The position numbers were made by a program, and so were the translations under genes. From Alteriqipengyuania_B sp035481675 (GTDB taxonomy: Bacteria; Pseudomonadota; Alphaproteobacteria; Sphingomonadales; Sphingomonadaceae), in NCBI RefSeq assembly GCF_035481675.1, contig NZ_JAYJJW010000001.1:1-64000 (forward strand): a stretch of 64,000 nt of DNA. Direction: 5' to 3'. Each line of letters starts with the position of its first letter. Within the stretch, counting starts at the first letter, position 1. The notes below the pieces were generated by a model. It was not told where the DNA came from and made no database searches. It was given only the letters and a program-made list of their open reading frames with translations. This document shows, in pieces, positions 8,796 through 16,831 of this stretch.

Positions 8796-9302
8796 TCAGG
8801 TGAAATGCAGCCGGCGGTACTTGCCGCCGAAATAAAGCAGCGGGTCGCGGTTCGGTTCGAAGCGCACCCGCTCCACCTCTCCCACCAGGATCATGTGATC
8901 CCCGCCGTCGTGCAGAGCGTGGCGGCGGCATTCGAAATTGGCGAGGCTGCCGGGGATGATCGGTACGCCGTAATCCCATGTCTCGAAGGCAAAACCGTCG
9001 AACCGGTCGGCGCCCTTGGTGGCGAACAGCTGGGACAGGTCCTTCTGGTCCGTGCCAAGCACGTTGACCGCGAAATGCTCCGTGTTTTCCAGGACCTTGG
9101 TGGTCCCGGCATTCTTTGCGGGGCAGACCAGCAGCAACGGCGGGTCGAGACTGACCGAGGTGAAGCTGTTGGCCGTTAGGCCGACCGGCTCGCCGTCTTC
9201 GGCCAGCGCCGTCACCACCGTCACGCCGGTGGCGAAGCAGCCCATCGCGTCGCGCAGCACCCGCGGGTCGGTCCCGGCAATGAATTCGCGCGGCGAGGTC
9301 AT
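8796..9302 (-). CDS. Flavin reductase family protein (FMN-binding split barrel)
   Basis: The 168-residue product is a flavin reductase-like domain protein. It would use NAD(P)H to reduce FMN or FAD for a partner monooxygenase. Visible family features are the MGCFATGVTVVTA start, GLTANSFTSVSLDPPLLLVC for flavin binding, HFAVNVL, and the C-terminal HMILVGEVE...PLLYFGGKYR. The ATG at 9302 gives the normal N-terminus; the longer frame upstream is not supported. It lies downstream of katG on the same strand, but a strong terminator separates them. No obvious two-component monooxygenase lies next to it, so the partner is unknown. Confidence 0.9.
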   Translation of the reverse strand: MTSPREFIAGTDPRVLRDAMGCFATGVTVVTALAEDGEPVGLTANSFTSVSLDPPLLLVCPAKNAGTTKVLENTEHFAVNVLGTDQKDLSQLFATKGADRFDGFAFETWDYGVPIIPGSLANFECRRHALHDGGDHMILVGEVERVRFEPNRDPLLYFGGKYRRLHFT

Positions 9303-9379
9303 GGCGTGTCTCCTGCCCGCCGCGCCCTTGCGGCGCAAGTCATCAAACGGGCCATCCGGGACGGGAAGCGCAAGCAAAA

Positions 9380-9407
9380 GGGGCCGGACGATCGCTCGCC
9401 CGGCCCC
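9380..9407 (-). terminator. Rho-independent terminator of katG
   Basis: An 8-bp perfect stem, GGGGCCGG (9380-9387) with CCGGCCCC (9400-9407), encloses a 12-base loop. On the minus strand it is followed by CTTTTGCTTG. It lies about 22 bases beyond the katG stop. Confidence 0.85.
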
Positions 9408-9429
9408 GTTTCGCGTCCGCCGGTGGGAC

Positions 9430-11646
9430 TTACTTGTACTTGGCGTACTGGAGGTCGAAGCGGTCGGCTTCCATGACCTTGGTCCATGCGGCCACGAAGT
9501 CGCGGGCAAACTTTTCCTCGTTGCCGTTCTCGGCATAGACTTCGGAGATCGCGCGCAGCTGCGAGTTTGAGCCGAAGACGAGGTCGGTGCGCGTGGCGCG
9601 CCACTTCTCTTCGCCTGATTTGCGGTCGCGGCCGATGAACTCCTCGTCGCCGCTCTCGTCGACCACTTCCCAGACCACGCCCATTTCGAGGAGGTTGACG
9701 AAGAAGTCGTTCGACAGCGTGCCAGGGCGCTCCGTCAGGACGCCGATTGTGTTGCCGTGTTCGGCGTGCTTGCTGACCGCGCCCAATGCCCGCATGCCGC
9801 CGAGCAGGGCGGTCATTTCGGGGATCGACAGGCCGAGCAGGTCGGCACGGTCGATCAGCATGTCTTCCGTCTTCACCGAAGCCTTGGTCTTCAGGTAGTT
9901 GCGGAAGCCATCGGCGAACGGCTCCAGCGGCTCCCAGCTTTCGGCGTCGAACTGGTCTTCGGTCGCATCGCCGCGGCCGGTGGACACCGGAACGGAGATG
10001 TCGAAGCCGCCGTCCTTGGCTGCCTTCTCGACCGCTGCGGCGCCGGCCAGCACGATGGCATCGGCCATCGACAGGTCGCCGCGCAGTTCGTCGAGCTTGG
10101 CGAGTACGTTGCCGAGTTCATCGGCATCGTTGACGGCCCAGTTCTTGATCGCATCGAAGCGGATGTGCGCACCGTTGGCACCGCCGCGGTGGTCGCTGCG
10201 GCGATAGGTGGAGGCCGAAGCCCACGCCGCCTTGACCAGTTCGCGTACCGACAGGCCGCTGTCGATGACCTTGGACTTGAAGTCCGCCACGGCGCTGTCC
10301 GAGGCTTCCTTGCCGGCGGGGATCGGATCCTGCCAGATCAGGTCTTCTTCCGGCACTTCGGGGCCTTGGTAACGGACCTTCGGGCCCATGTCGCGGTGGG
10401 TCAGCTTGAACCATGCGCGGGCGAAGGCGTCGTCCAGCGCCGACTGGTCGTTGAGGAAACGCTCCGAAATCTTGCGATATTCCGGGTCGCGCTTCAGCGC
10501 CATGTCCGCCGTCGTCATGATGGTCGGCACCTTCTTGGACGGATCGCGTGCATCGGGGGCCATGTCGGCCTCTTCCGGATCGATCGGGGTCCACTGGTTG
10601 GCACCGGCCGGCGACTGCACGAGTTCGTACTCGTACTTGAACAGCAAGCGGAAATAGTCGTTGCCCCACTCGGTCGGGTTCGGGGTCCACGCACCTTCGA
10701 TGCCGGAGGTCGTGATGTGGCCCTTGCCGATTTCTTCGGGGTCGGTCAGCCAGCCGAAGCCCATGGTGTGAAGGTTTTCGCCCTCGGGTGCCTTGCCGAA
10801 CGTGTCGGAAGGTTTCGCGCCGTGGCACTTGCCGAAGGCGTGGCCGCCGGCGGTCAGGGCAACGGTTTCCTCGTCGTTCATGGCCATGCGGGCGAAGGTT
10901 TCGCGCATGTCGCGGGCCATGCCTTCGGGATCGTGCGGATTGCCGCCCGGACCTTCCGGATTGACGTAGATGAGGCCCATCTGGATCGCCGCGAGCGGGT
11001 TTTCCAGCGCCTTGCCTTCATCGGGATTGATGCGCGTTTCCGCGCCCGTATCCACCCATTGTTCTTCGGTGCCCCAATAGACCGTTTCCGGCTCGAACAC
11101 GTCCTTGCGTCCGCCGCCGAAGCCGAACACTGGGCCGCCCATGCTTTCGATGGCGACGTTGCCGGTCAGCACGAACAGGTCAGCCCAGCTGATGTGCTTG
11201 CCATATTTCTGCTTGATCGGCCACAGCAGGCGGCGCGCCTTGTCGAGGTTGCCGTTATCCGGCCAGCTGTTGAGCGGGGCGAAACGCTGCTGCCCGCTGG
11301 AGGCGCCGCCGCGACCGTCGCCGGTGCGGTAGGTGCCGGCTGCGTGCCATGCCATGCGGATGAAGAAGGGGCCGTAGTGGCCGTAGTCTGCCGGCCACCA
11401 GTCCTGGCTGTCGGTCATCAGCGCGGTAAGGTCTTCCTTCAGCGCCTTGTAGTCGATGGCGTTGAAAGCTTCGACGTAATCGAAATCCTCGCCCATCGGG
11501 TCGGCGCTGCGGCCTTCCTGCGTGAGGGGGGACATGTCGAGGCTGTCCGGCCACCATTCGCGGTTGGTGCGGCCGAACAGCTTGCGCATGTCGTTGTCGC
11601 CGCTGAAGGGGCAGCCGCCCGAGATCGAGCCTGTCTTGACGTCCAT
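9430..11646 (-). CDS. katG: Bifunctional catalase-peroxidase KatG
   Basis: The 738-residue product is a full-length class I haem peroxidase that removes hydrogen peroxide and also oxidises organic donors. The distal pocket is visible as Arg97, Trp100 and His101 in FFIRMAWHAAGTYR. The Tyr of the Met-Tyr-Trp adduct is in GLIYVNPEGPGG, and the proximal haem ligand is the His of LTAGGHAFGKCHGA. The second, haemless half is complete. The ATG at 11646 is preceded by GAGAGGAGAA. The upstream region has several palindromes and diverges from a flavoprotein reductase gene, and a terminator follows the gene. There is no signal peptide, so it acts in the cytoplasm. Confidence 0.98.
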   Translation of the reverse strand: MDVKTGSISGGCPFSGDNDMRKLFGRTNREWWPDSLDMSPLTQEGRSADPMGEDFDYVEAFNAIDYKALKEDLTALMTDSQDWWPADYGHYGPFFIRMAWHAAGTYRTGDGRGGASSGQQRFAPLNSWPDNGNLDKARRLLWPIKQKYGKHISWADLFVLTGNVAIESMGGPVFGFGGGRKDVFEPETVYWGTEEQWVDTGAETRINPDEGKALENPLAAIQMGLIYVNPEGPGGNPHDPEGMARDMRETFARMAMNDEETVALTAGGHAFGKCHGAKPSDTFGKAPEGENLHTMGFGWLTDPEEIGKGHITTSGIEGAWTPNPTEWGNDYFRLLFKYEYELVQSPAGANQWTPIDPEEADMAPDARDPSKKVPTIMTTADMALKRDPEYRKISERFLNDQSALDDAFARAWFKLTHRDMGPKVRYQGPEVPEEDLIWQDPIPAGKEASDSAVADFKSKVIDSGLSVRELVKAAWASASTYRRSDHRGGANGAHIRFDAIKNWAVNDADELGNVLAKLDELRGDLSMADAIVLAGAAAVEKAAKDGGFDISVPVSTGRGDATEDQFDAESWEPLEPFADGFRNYLKTKASVKTEDMLIDRADLLGLSIPEMTALLGGMRALGAVSKHAEHGNTIGVLTERPGTLSNDFFVNLLEMGVVWEVVDESGDEEFIGRDRKSGEEKWRATRTDLVFGSNSQLRAISEVYAENGNEEKFARDFVAAWTKVMEADRFDLQYAKYK

Positions 11647-11668
11647 GGGGAATTCTCCTCTCGTTGGG

Positions 11669-11737
11669 GAATCGGGTCCGATTCCGAATTGCTAGGGGGC
11701 TGGTACGACCCCCTCCGGTAATCTGTCCAATCGATTG
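11669..11737. promoter_or_regulatory. Palindrome-rich divergent control region of katG
   Basis: Three dyads lie between katG and the flavoprotein gene. The first is GAATCGG-gt-CCGATTC at 11669-11684, within the katG leader. The second is an AGGGGG/CCCCCT stem at 11694-11714. The third is the perfect palindrome CAATCGATTG at 11728-11737. Peroxide control by OxyR is usual for katG, but I cannot match an OxyR consensus with confidence, and no regulator gene is adjacent. Confidence 0.4.
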
Positions 11738-11806
11738 ATTGAAACTTACTAATCGAATGCGCCGCGTGCTTGATTGTGCCCGCGGGTGCGCCCAAAAGTG
11801 CCGTTT

Positions 11807-13033
11807 ATGGAACGAGCCGACATCATCATCGTGGGCAGCGGGCACGGCGGGGCCGCCGCCGCCATCGCCCTGCGCCAGCGCGGGTTCGAAGGAACCGTCG
11901 CCATCGTCACGCGCGAAAGCGAGCTGCCGTACGAGCGCCCGCCCCTGTCGAAGGAATATCTCGCCGGGGAAAAGCCGTTCGAGCGTATCCTGATCCGCAA
12001 GCCCGAATTCTGGGAGGAGCGGGATATCGCGGTGCTGCGAGGCCGCGCGGTAACGGCCATCGACCCACAGGCACGCCGCCTTACCCTGAGTGACGAGAGC
12101 GTGATGGAATACGGCCGGCTCATCTGGTCGGCTGGCGGCGATGCCCGGAGGCTCGATTGCCCGGGCAGCGAACTTTCCGGCATCCACGCCGTGCGCGACC
12201 GACGCGATGTCGATGCGCTGAAGGCAGAGCTGGACAGCGGTCTCAAACGCGTCGTGGTGATCGGCGGCGGCTACATCGGCCTGGAGGCGGCGGCCGTGCT
12301 GACCAAGCTCGGCTGCAGCGTCACCGTGCTGGAGAACCAGTCCCGCGTGCTGGCGCGCGTCGCCGGGGAAGACCTGTCGCGTTTCTTCGAAGCCGAACAC
12401 CGCGCCAATGGTGTGGACCTGCGGCTGGACACGGTGGTGCAGGAAATCGTCGGCAAGGATGGCCGGGTGAGCGGCGTCATGCTGGCCGGCGGGGAGACCA
12501 TCGCGGCGGACATGGTCATCTTGGGCATCGGCATCGTGCCCGCCGTGGGGCCGCTGCTGGTTGCCGGCGCAAGCGGCGCCAACGGCGTGGATGTCGACGA
12601 ATACTGCCGCACCACGCTGGAAGATGTCTACGCCATCGGCGATTGCGCCGCCCATGCCAACGGCTTTGCGGACGGGCAGGTCATCCGGCTGGAATCGGTC
12701 CAGAACGCCAGCGACATGGCCACGACTGCGGCGAAGGCGATCATGGGGGAGGAAGAACCCTACGCCGCGACGCCGTGGTTCTGGTCCAACCAGTACGATC
12801 TGAAGCTGCAGACCGTCGGCCTCAATCATGGCCACGACGAAGCCGTGACCCGCGGCGATCCGGACAGCCGCAGCTTTTCGGTCGTCTATTTGCGCGGCGG
12901 CAAGGTCGTCGCACTCGACTGCGTCAACGCGGTGAAGGATTACGTCCAGGGCCGCAAGCTGGTGGAAGCGGGGGCAACCGTCGCGCCGGACAAGCTGGCC
13001 GATGCCACCGTGCCGCTGAAGGAGATGCTCTGA
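11807..13033 (+). CDS. FAD-dependent ferredoxin/rubredoxin reductase-like oxidoreductase
   Basis: The 408-residue product has the two-dinucleotide-binding layout of NAD(P)H:ferredoxin reductases of ring-hydroxylating and P450 systems. It has an FAD-binding IIIVGSGHGG at the N-terminus, the family ELPYERPPLSKEYL near residue 45, an NAD-binding VVVIGGGYIGLEAA near residue 147, and the second FAD motif DVYAIGDCA. The C-terminal domain has the WFWSNQYDLKLQTVG signature. It would pass electrons from NADH to a ferredoxin-like partner; no ferredoxin, P450 or dioxygenase is adjacent. I chose the ATG at 11807; an upstream in-frame extension from 11774 lacks a ribosome site. Its TGA abuts the TGA of the convergent gene. 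Confidence 0.88.
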   Translation: MERADIIIVGSGHGGAAAAIALRQRGFEGTVAIVTRESELPYERPPLSKEYLAGEKPFERILIRKPEFWEERDIAVLRGRAVTAIDPQARRLTLSDESVMEYGRLIWSAGGDARRLDCPGSELSGIHAVRDRRDVDALKAELDSGLKRVVVIGGGYIGLEAAAVLTKLGCSVTVLENQSRVLARVAGEDLSRFFEAEHRANGVDLRLDTVVQEIVGKDGRVSGVMLAGGETIAADMVILGIGIVPAVGPLLVAGASGANGVDVDEYCRTTLEDVYAIGDCAAHANGFADGQVIRLESVQNASDMATTAAKAIMGEEEPYAATPWFWSNQYDLKLQTVGLNHGHDEAVTRGDPDSRSFSVVYLRGGKVVALDCVNAVKDYVQGRKLVEAGATVAPDKLADATVPLKEML

Positions 13034-14662
13034 TCAGAGCGTGGCGGGCTCTTTCGCGGCGCGGACGTGCTGCCAGATGGAGGAGACAACCACCGATCCT
13101 TCGCCCACGGCAGACGCGACGCGCTTGACCGAACCCGCCCGGCAATCGCCGACAGCAAAGATGCCCGGGGCCGAGGTGGCGTAATCGTTCGCCGCACCCG
13201 CCGCATCGCCCGTCTTCACGAAGCCGCGCTCGTCGGTTTCGGCGTGGCCTTCCAGCCAGCCTGTGTTGGGCGCCGCCCCGATCATGATGAACAGGCCCTT
13301 CGCGTCGATCGTCCGCACTCCGTCCGGCCCTGCGATCGTGATCGCTTCCAGCCGCGTGTTACCGTGCAGCGCGGTGCAACTGGTGCCGTAATCGATCGTG
13401 ATGCGCGGGTCGCTTTCGAGCCGGCTGGAGAGGTAGTCGCTCATCGAATCGGCGAGGCTGTTGCCGCGGATGAGGACGTGGACGTGATCGGCGCTGCGGC
13501 TGAGATACATCGCCGCCTGCCCCGCTGAATTGCCGCCCCCGATGACCACGGCCGTGCCGCCCCGGCACCAGCGCGCCTCCATTTCGGTCGCGGCGTAGAA
13601 CACGCCGGCGCTTTCGAATTCTTCCAAGCGGTCGAGCGGCAGGCGGCGGTATTGCACCCCGGTGGCAACGAGCACCGCGCTGGCGCAGATCGTGTCGCCA
13701 TCGTCCAGCGTCGCGCAATAGCGCCGGTCCGACAGCCGCTCCAGCTTCTCGACCCGGCGTGGCATCGCAAAGCGCGTGCCGAACTTCATCGCCTGGATCT
13801 GCCCGCGCAGCGTCAGGTCGGCGCCGGAAATCCCGGTCGGGAAGCCCATGTAGTTCTCGATCCGGCTGCTGGTCCCGGCCTGCCCGCCGATCGCGCTGTC
13901 TTCCACGACCAGCGCCGACAGGCCTTCCGAACCGGCATAGACCGCCGCCGCCACGCCTGCCGGGCCGCCGCCCACGATGAGGAGGTCGATATCGCCCGTG
14001 TCGGTCACGTCGAGATCGAGGCCGAGCATCTGCGCGACCTTGCGCGGGGTGGGGTCGGCCATAACCTCGTCCTTGCCGACGAAAACCGCCGGTTCGTGGT
14101 CCGAGAGATTACACAGCCTCGCGGTTTCGTCCGCATCGTCGTCGAGCGCGAAATTGAGGTGGGGTATGCGGTTGCGGCTGAGGAAGCTGGCGACGCGCTG
14201 GACAGCCGGATCGCGCTCTGCGCCCACCACCTTGATCGCGCTGTCGCTGGCTTCGAAGGTGCGGCGGCGGCGGGCGGTGAACACGCCGATGATATGGTCG
14301 GACAATTCGGGAATGCGCGCCATCAGGTCGAGCATGTCCTTGCGCGGCACCTCCACCGTTCGCGTATCGACCGCGGCGCGCATCGGCAGGATCGTCGCCC
14401 CGCCGTTGAGGAAATTGATGTCGCCCATGAATTGCCCGGGGCCAAGGCCGCTTTCGAGTAGCCGGGCTTCGGAATAGGGGTCCTTCACCTCGATCTCGCC
14501 CTCGAGCACCAGGACGAAGCGGGTCAGCGCCTCGCCCGTGGCGGCCACGATTTCGCCGGCGGCATAGCTGCATTCGGTGCCGGCCTCGCGAATCGCCGCG
14601 AGGTGCTCTTCCGACAGGGGCACACGCTTCATCTGAGTCAGATCGAAACCGATGGTCTCCAC
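13034..14662 (-). CDS. CRP-domain / thioredoxin-reductase-like fusion flavoprotein
   Basis: The ~542-residue protein has three parts. Residues about 15-125 are a cyclic-nucleotide-binding fold (LVLEGEIEVKDP, GPGQFMGDINFLNGG, PMRAAVDTRTVEVPR). Residues about 145-210 resemble a glutaredoxin/thioredoxin fold but lack its CxxC. Residues about 220-540 are a thioredoxin-reductase-like domain with DLLIVGGGPAGVAAA, GGQAGTSSRIENYMGFP, VIGGGNSAGQAAM and GIFAVGDCRAGSVKRVASAVGEG. The redox CxxC of true thioredoxin reductase is replaced by FYAATEME, so it cannot reduce thioredoxin in the usual way. A GTG at 14662 sits ten bases after AGGAG; a TTG at 14671 and an ATG at 14629 are alternatives. Location beside katG suggests a redox-sensing or electron-transfer role. 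Confidence 0.85.
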   Translation of the reverse strand: METIGFDLTQMKRVPLSEEHLAAIREAGTECSYAAGEIVAATGEALTRFVLVLEGEIEVKDPYSEARLLESGLGPGQFMGDINFLNGGATILPMRAAVDTRTVEVPRKDMLDLMARIPELSDHIIGVFTARRRRTFEASDSAIKVVGAERDPAVQRVASFLSRNRIPHLNFALDDDADETARLCNLSDHEPAVFVGKDEVMADPTPRKVAQMLGLDLDVTDTGDIDLLIVGGGPAGVAAAVYAGSEGLSALVVEDSAIGGQAGTSSRIENYMGFPTGISGADLTLRGQIQAMKFGTRFAMPRRVEKLERLSDRRYCATLDDGDTICASAVLVATGVQYRRLPLDRLEEFESAGVFYAATEMEARWCRGGTAVVIGGGNSAGQAAMYLSRSADHVHVLIRGNSLADSMSDYLSSRLESDPRITIDYGTSCTALHGNTRLEAITIAGPDGVRTIDAKGLFIMIGAAPNTGWLEGHAETDERGFVKTGDAAGAANDYATSAPGIFAVGDCRAGSVKRVASAVGEGSVVVSSIWQHVRAAKEPATL

Positions 14663-14675
14663 TTGCGTCAATCTC

Positions 14676-15482
14676 CTATCGTGTTTCGGGCGGGATAGGC
14701 CGGAAGGGGGCCGTCAGCGACCGGGCAAGCGCAATATCGCCTTGGGCACGCGGGTCGGCAACCCCGATATCGATGGCGTCTTGCGCAGGCGTGTCCCTGA
14801 GGGTGCCGTGCAGGCGGTCCCAAAAGGAAAAACCGCTCGTCCAGTTGCTGTCACGTTCGGCCTTCACGCTCGAATGGTGGATCCCGTGCATCTTCGGCGT
14901 GGTGAGGGCGAGGCTCAGGCGCTCGTCCCAGCCCGCCGGCAGGCGCAGGTTCGAATGGTGGAACAGGATGCTGGCGTTGAAGAACTGCCGCCACGCGAAC
15001 AGGCCTGCGGGATCGACGCCGGCCAGCCGGACCTGCACCAGCCGCCATGGCAGCGAGACCAGCATGTCGAGCGCGTGGAACCGTACCGCCGTGCTTGCGT
15101 CCATGTCCTCGTCGATATGGTGGACGCGGTGCCAGCGCCACAGGAACGGCAGCTTGTGGGTGGCGACGTGCCAGAGGTAGAAGCCGTAATCCATCGCCAG
15201 CACGCCCGCAGCGAGCGAGAGCGGTTTCGGCACGCGCTGGGCGATCCCGCGCCCGCCGGCTGCATTGGCACGGGCGATGCGCTGGGTCAGCGGTTCTTCC
15301 ACCAGGGCGATCACCAGCGCACAGCTGGCGCCCATGGCGGCGTTGCGGATGTTGCGGGCAAGGTCGGGACGGGTCCGGCGGCGCAGCGGGCGCTTTCTTT
15401 CGGCAACCAGCAGCGCGCCCACGGCACCCGCGGCGAGCGCGCCGAAAAGATGCTTTCCCGACACTTTCATGACAATTGCCAT
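14676..15482 (-). CDS. Sterol desaturase / fatty acid hydroxylase family protein
   Basis: The 268-residue product is an integral membrane di-iron hydroxylase of the FA-hydroxylase superfamily. The histidine clusters that bind iron are visible: WHVATHKLPFLWRWHRVHH near the middle, FHHSNL, and MHGIHHSSVKAERDSNW. An N-terminal hydrophobic stretch and a second segment before the first His box fit a membrane protein. In sphingomonads related enzymes hydroxylate carotenoids or lipids; the substrate here is unknown. The ATG at 15482 or 15470 could start it, and neither has a clear ribosome site. It is divergent from the TIGR04282 transferase gene across only 43 bases. Confidence 0.86.
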   Translation of the reverse strand: MAIVMKVSGKHLFGALAAGAVGALLVAERKRPLRRRTRPDLARNIRNAAMGASCALVIALVEEPLTQRIARANAAGGRGIAQRVPKPLSLAAGVLAMDYGFYLWHVATHKLPFLWRWHRVHHIDEDMDASTAVRFHALDMLVSLPWRLVQVRLAGVDPAGLFAWRQFFNASILFHHSNLRLPAGWDERLSLALTTPKMHGIHHSSVKAERDSNWTSGFSFWDRLHGTLRDTPAQDAIDIGVADPRAQGDIALARSLTAPFRPIPPETR

Positions 15483-15525
15483 GCCCGATAGCGCGGGGGC
15501 TTCCAACCCGCTAAAGGCCCGCCCG

Positions 15526-16101
15526 ATGCAACCGCGCGTGGTCATTTTCGCAAAGTATCCGAAGGCCGGCGCGGTCAAGACGCGGCTGGCGGAAACCATC
15601 GGCGATGCTGCCGCCCTGTGCGTCTATCGCGCCTTGCTCGATCACACGCTGATCGAGGCACGATCGAGCGGTTTGCCGGTCGAGCTGCGGTACGACGGCG
15701 CGGAGGCGGCGGATTTCGCGCAGCTGGTACCGGGCGAGATCGAGCTGGTGCCGCAAGGCGGTGGCGATCTCGGCGAACGGCTGGCCCGGGTCGAAGCGCC
15801 GGCGCTGGTCATCGGCAGCGACTGTCCCGGCCTTACCGCGAAGAAGCTCCGCAAGGCGGCAAAGGCCTTGGCGGAGGACGACGCGGTCATCGGCCCGGCG
15901 ACCGACGGCGGATACTGGCTGATTGGCCTCGCGCGGCAAATGCCGTTTCTGTTCGAAGCGATGCCGTGGAGCGAGCCCGGCCTCCTTGCCGCGACATTGT
16001 CGAAGCTGGACGAAGCGGGCATAGGGTACGCCATGCTCAAGGAACTCGGCGATATCGACACGGAAGACGACCTGGAGCACTGGCCCGACTTCCGCCCCTG
16101 A
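15526..16101 (+). CDS. TIGR04282 family transferase (DUF2064)
   Basis: The 191-residue product belongs to the nucleotidyl/glycosyl-transferase-like family named 'rSAM/selenodomain-associated transferase 1'. It opens with VVIFAKYPKAGAVKTRLAETIG and carries VIGSDCPGL and IGPATDGGYWLIGL, the metal and nucleotide-sugar-binding core. The family is related to cofactor guanylyltransferases and GT-A enzymes. The next gene, eight bases on, is its regular partner TIGR04283, so both probably act in one modification pathway with the radical SAM gene 3 kb downstream. The reaction is not established. Confidence 0.88.
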   Translation: MQPRVVIFAKYPKAGAVKTRLAETIGDAAALCVYRALLDHTLIEARSSGLPVELRYDGAEAADFAQLVPGEIELVPQGGGDLGERLARVEAPALVIGSDCPGLTAKKLRKAAKALAEDDAVIGPATDGGYWLIGLARQMPFLFEAMPWSEPGLLAATLSKLDEAGIGYAMLKELGDIDTEDDLEHWPDFRP

Positions 16102-16108
16102 CGCCGCG

Positions 16109-16831
16109 ATGGCCGTCACCCTCCTGATACCTGCTCTGGACGAGGCGAAGGCGCTGCCTGCGCTGGTGACCCATGTGGCCGCGCTCGATCCGCAGCCTGC
16201 CGAGGTGCTGCTTGTCGACGGTGGGAGCGGAGACGAGACCGTGGCTATTGCCCGGGACGCGGGGTGGCGCGTCATGACGGCGCAGCGCGGGCGCGCGCGG
16301 CAGATCAACGCCGGGGTGGAGGCGGCGCGCAGCGAGCTCGTCTGCGTCCTTCACGCCGATACCGAGCCGCCGCGCGACATCGTGGCGGAAGTGGAGCGGA
16401 TGCTGGCCGATCCGGAAGTGGCGCTGGGCGGGTTCACCACCATCCTGCGCGGGCCGGACGGCGCGAGGCGGTTCACCAGCTTCCACAACAGGATCAAGAC
16501 CTGGTACGCGCCGCTGCTGCTGCGGCCGCATCTCTACGCAAAGGGCGTTCGGCTGCTGTTCGGCGATCACGCGATGCATTTCCGCCGCGCCGACTATCTC
16601 GCCGCAGGAGGCTGCGATCCGGGGACGCCGGTGATGGAGGAAGCGGATTTGTGCATCCGCATGGCCCGTTTCGGGCGCGTGCGGCTCAATCCGCGTAGGA
16701 TCTACACGTCGGACCGCAGGGTGGCCGAGTGGGGCGAGCTGAAGGCAAACTGGATATACTTCAAGGTCGGTATCATGTGGGCGTTCGGTGCCCGCGCGCG
16801 GCTGGCGCAGCATTACCCGGATATCCGCTAG
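16109..16831 (+). CDS. TIGR04283 family GT2 glycosyltransferase
   Basis: The 240-residue product is a family-2 GT-A glycosyltransferase of the 'rSAM/selenodomain-associated transferase 2' type. The N-terminus TLLIPALDEAKALPALV binds the nucleotide sugar. VLLVDGGSGDET and VLHADTEPP (a DxD-type metal site) follow, with RGRARQINAG between them. The C-terminus has the MEEADLCIRMARFGRV acceptor segment. No transmembrane anchor is evident. It follows the TIGR04282 gene by eight bases in the same operon. Its stop TAG overlaps the stop of the convergent SDR gene in a shared CTAG (16828-16831). Confidence 0.9.
   Translation: MAVTLLIPALDEAKALPALVTHVAALDPQPAEVLLVDGGSGDETVAIARDAGWRVMTAQRGRARQINAGVEAARSELVCVLHADTEPPRDIVAEVERMLADPEVALGGFTTILRGPDGARRFTSFHNRIKTWYAPLLLRPHLYAKGVRLLFGDHAMHFRRADYLAAGGCDPGTPVMEEADLCIRMARFGRVRLNPRRIYTSDRRVAEWGELKANWIYFKVGIMWAFGARARLAQHYPDIR

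Noticed and set aside
9757..11721. 654-residue open frame on the plus strand opposite katG
   Set aside because: Shadow of katG; no recognisable motif and no ribosome site.
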